Under the pieces are notes generated by a model that was not told the DNA's origin, did no database searches, and was given only the letters and a program-made list of their open reading frames with translations. This document shows, one piece after another, positions 63,817 to 64,000 of a DNA stretch of 64,000 nt; the stretch's first letter is position 1; the number at the start of each line of letters is the position of its first letter. This DNA is from an uncultured Lachnospiraceae bacterium (GTDB lineage: Bacteria > Bacillota > Clostridia > Lachnospirales > Lachnospiraceae): the NCBI GenBank assembly GCA_947591155.1, contig CANQDA010000016.1:1-64000 (forward strand), in the 5' to 3' direction. The position numbers were made by a program, and so were the translations under genes.

Positions 63817-63954
63817 TTAATAAGATTTCCCGGTGATTTCCTCAAATTCTGATTCTGTTATCCATCCCATCTTCACAGCATTGCGGACGCGGGTTTCATT
63901 CCACATCTTCATCGTGTAGTATCTTTTTACCTGTTCAAAATGTTCACTGTGCAT
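63817..63954 (-). CDS. xkdX: XkdX family protein
   Basis: 45 residues. VKRYYTMKMWNETRVRNAVKMG then WITESEFEEITGKSY matches the XkdX family (YYxxGxWxxxxVxxAVxxxxITxxEYxxITG), small proteins located between tail and lysis genes in PBSX-like and Clostridia phages. GGAGGATCC precedes the ATG. Shows that tail genes lie upstream, beyond 64 kb. Confidence 0.85.
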   Translation of the reverse strand: MHSEHFEQVKRYYTMKMWNETRVRNAVKMGWITESEFEEITGKSY

Positions 63955-63977
63955 AACATGGATCCTCCTTTATTTTT

Positions 63978-64000
63978 CTACAGTTCAATTCCCGCCATCA
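63978..64000 (-). CDS. C-terminal end of an upstream gene
   Basis: Minus-strand frame ending in GIEL-stop at 63978, cut by the window edge. By position likely the end of a tail-associated gene, but only seven codons are visible. Confidence 0.35.

Overview
The window looks like part of a temperate phage, or phage-plasmid, of a low-to-mid GC Firmicute, most likely a gut Clostridia host such as a Lachnospiraceae-type species. The grounds are the strong AGGAGG ribosome binding sites on nearly every gene, the gene families present (ThyX, dUTPase, NrdG, YopX, DUF551, DUF3850, DUF4417, XkdX, KilA/BRO-type antirepressors, small zinc-ribbon proteins) and the almost continuous minus-strand transcription. 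Family names were recognised by eye from the protein sequence; no database search was run. TAA, TAG and TGA all serve as stops, so there is no sign of a recoded stop.

Layout from the right, which is the upstream end for most genes: 62.1-64.0 kb holds the end of the late region (XkdX-like protein, then a three-domain endolysin), so the structural genes probably lie beyond 64 kb. At 60.6-61.9 kb is a plasmid-like replication cassette: a CopG/RHH-type regulator, an operator inside the initiator promoter, three iterons and a RepA-like initiator. At 59.2-60.5 kb is the lysogeny switch: a CI-like repressor, AACTCAGTT operators, a probable LexA-box promoter with a 38-residue ORF, and an antirepressor whose expected start codon reads ACG. 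From 58 to 24 kb runs the leftward early region. It contains recombination genes (double-OB SSB, annealing-protein-like gene, RecE-like nuclease, two proteins with RAMP-like glycine-rich ends, and two strange 5-nt-period tracts), a HerA-like ATPase, a cytosine methyltransferase with a second gene nested in another frame, a serine recombinase, a family of zinc-ribbon proteins, an adenine/N4 methyltransferase, a primase-helicase, three PP-loop (PAPS-reductase family) enzymes with a radical SAM enzyme, nucleotide metabolism genes and a tyrosine integrase. Next to the integrase is an apparently complete attP: a tRNA-like core flanked by repeated arm sites.

The left 24 kb continues the same phage: small minus-strand genes (18.7-23.6 kb), a plus-strand accessory operon of small genes with structured spacers (13.1-18.7 kb), then a minus-strand module holding a GIY-YIG protein, a protein resembling the Cas8c C-terminus/Cas11 small subunit, an acidic protein and a clear Cas5 homologue. 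A set of TTAAC/GTTAA palindromic operators sits on all three promoters around 12.7-13.05 kb. A second iteron-like array lies at 8.1-8.45 kb, followed to the left by antirepressor, SSB and small genes, and a tRNA cluster (Thr, Glu, Tyr, Gln plus aberrant tRNA-like genes) at 0.8-1.5 kb.

Taken together the genes suggest an element that can integrate at a tRNA 3-prime end, can replicate from its own RepA/iterons, makes its own dTMP, removes dUTP, methylates its DNA, and carries candidate anti-host functions, of which the phage-borne Cas5 plus Cas11-like pair is the most striking. No CRISPR repeat array and no other cas gene was seen in the window.
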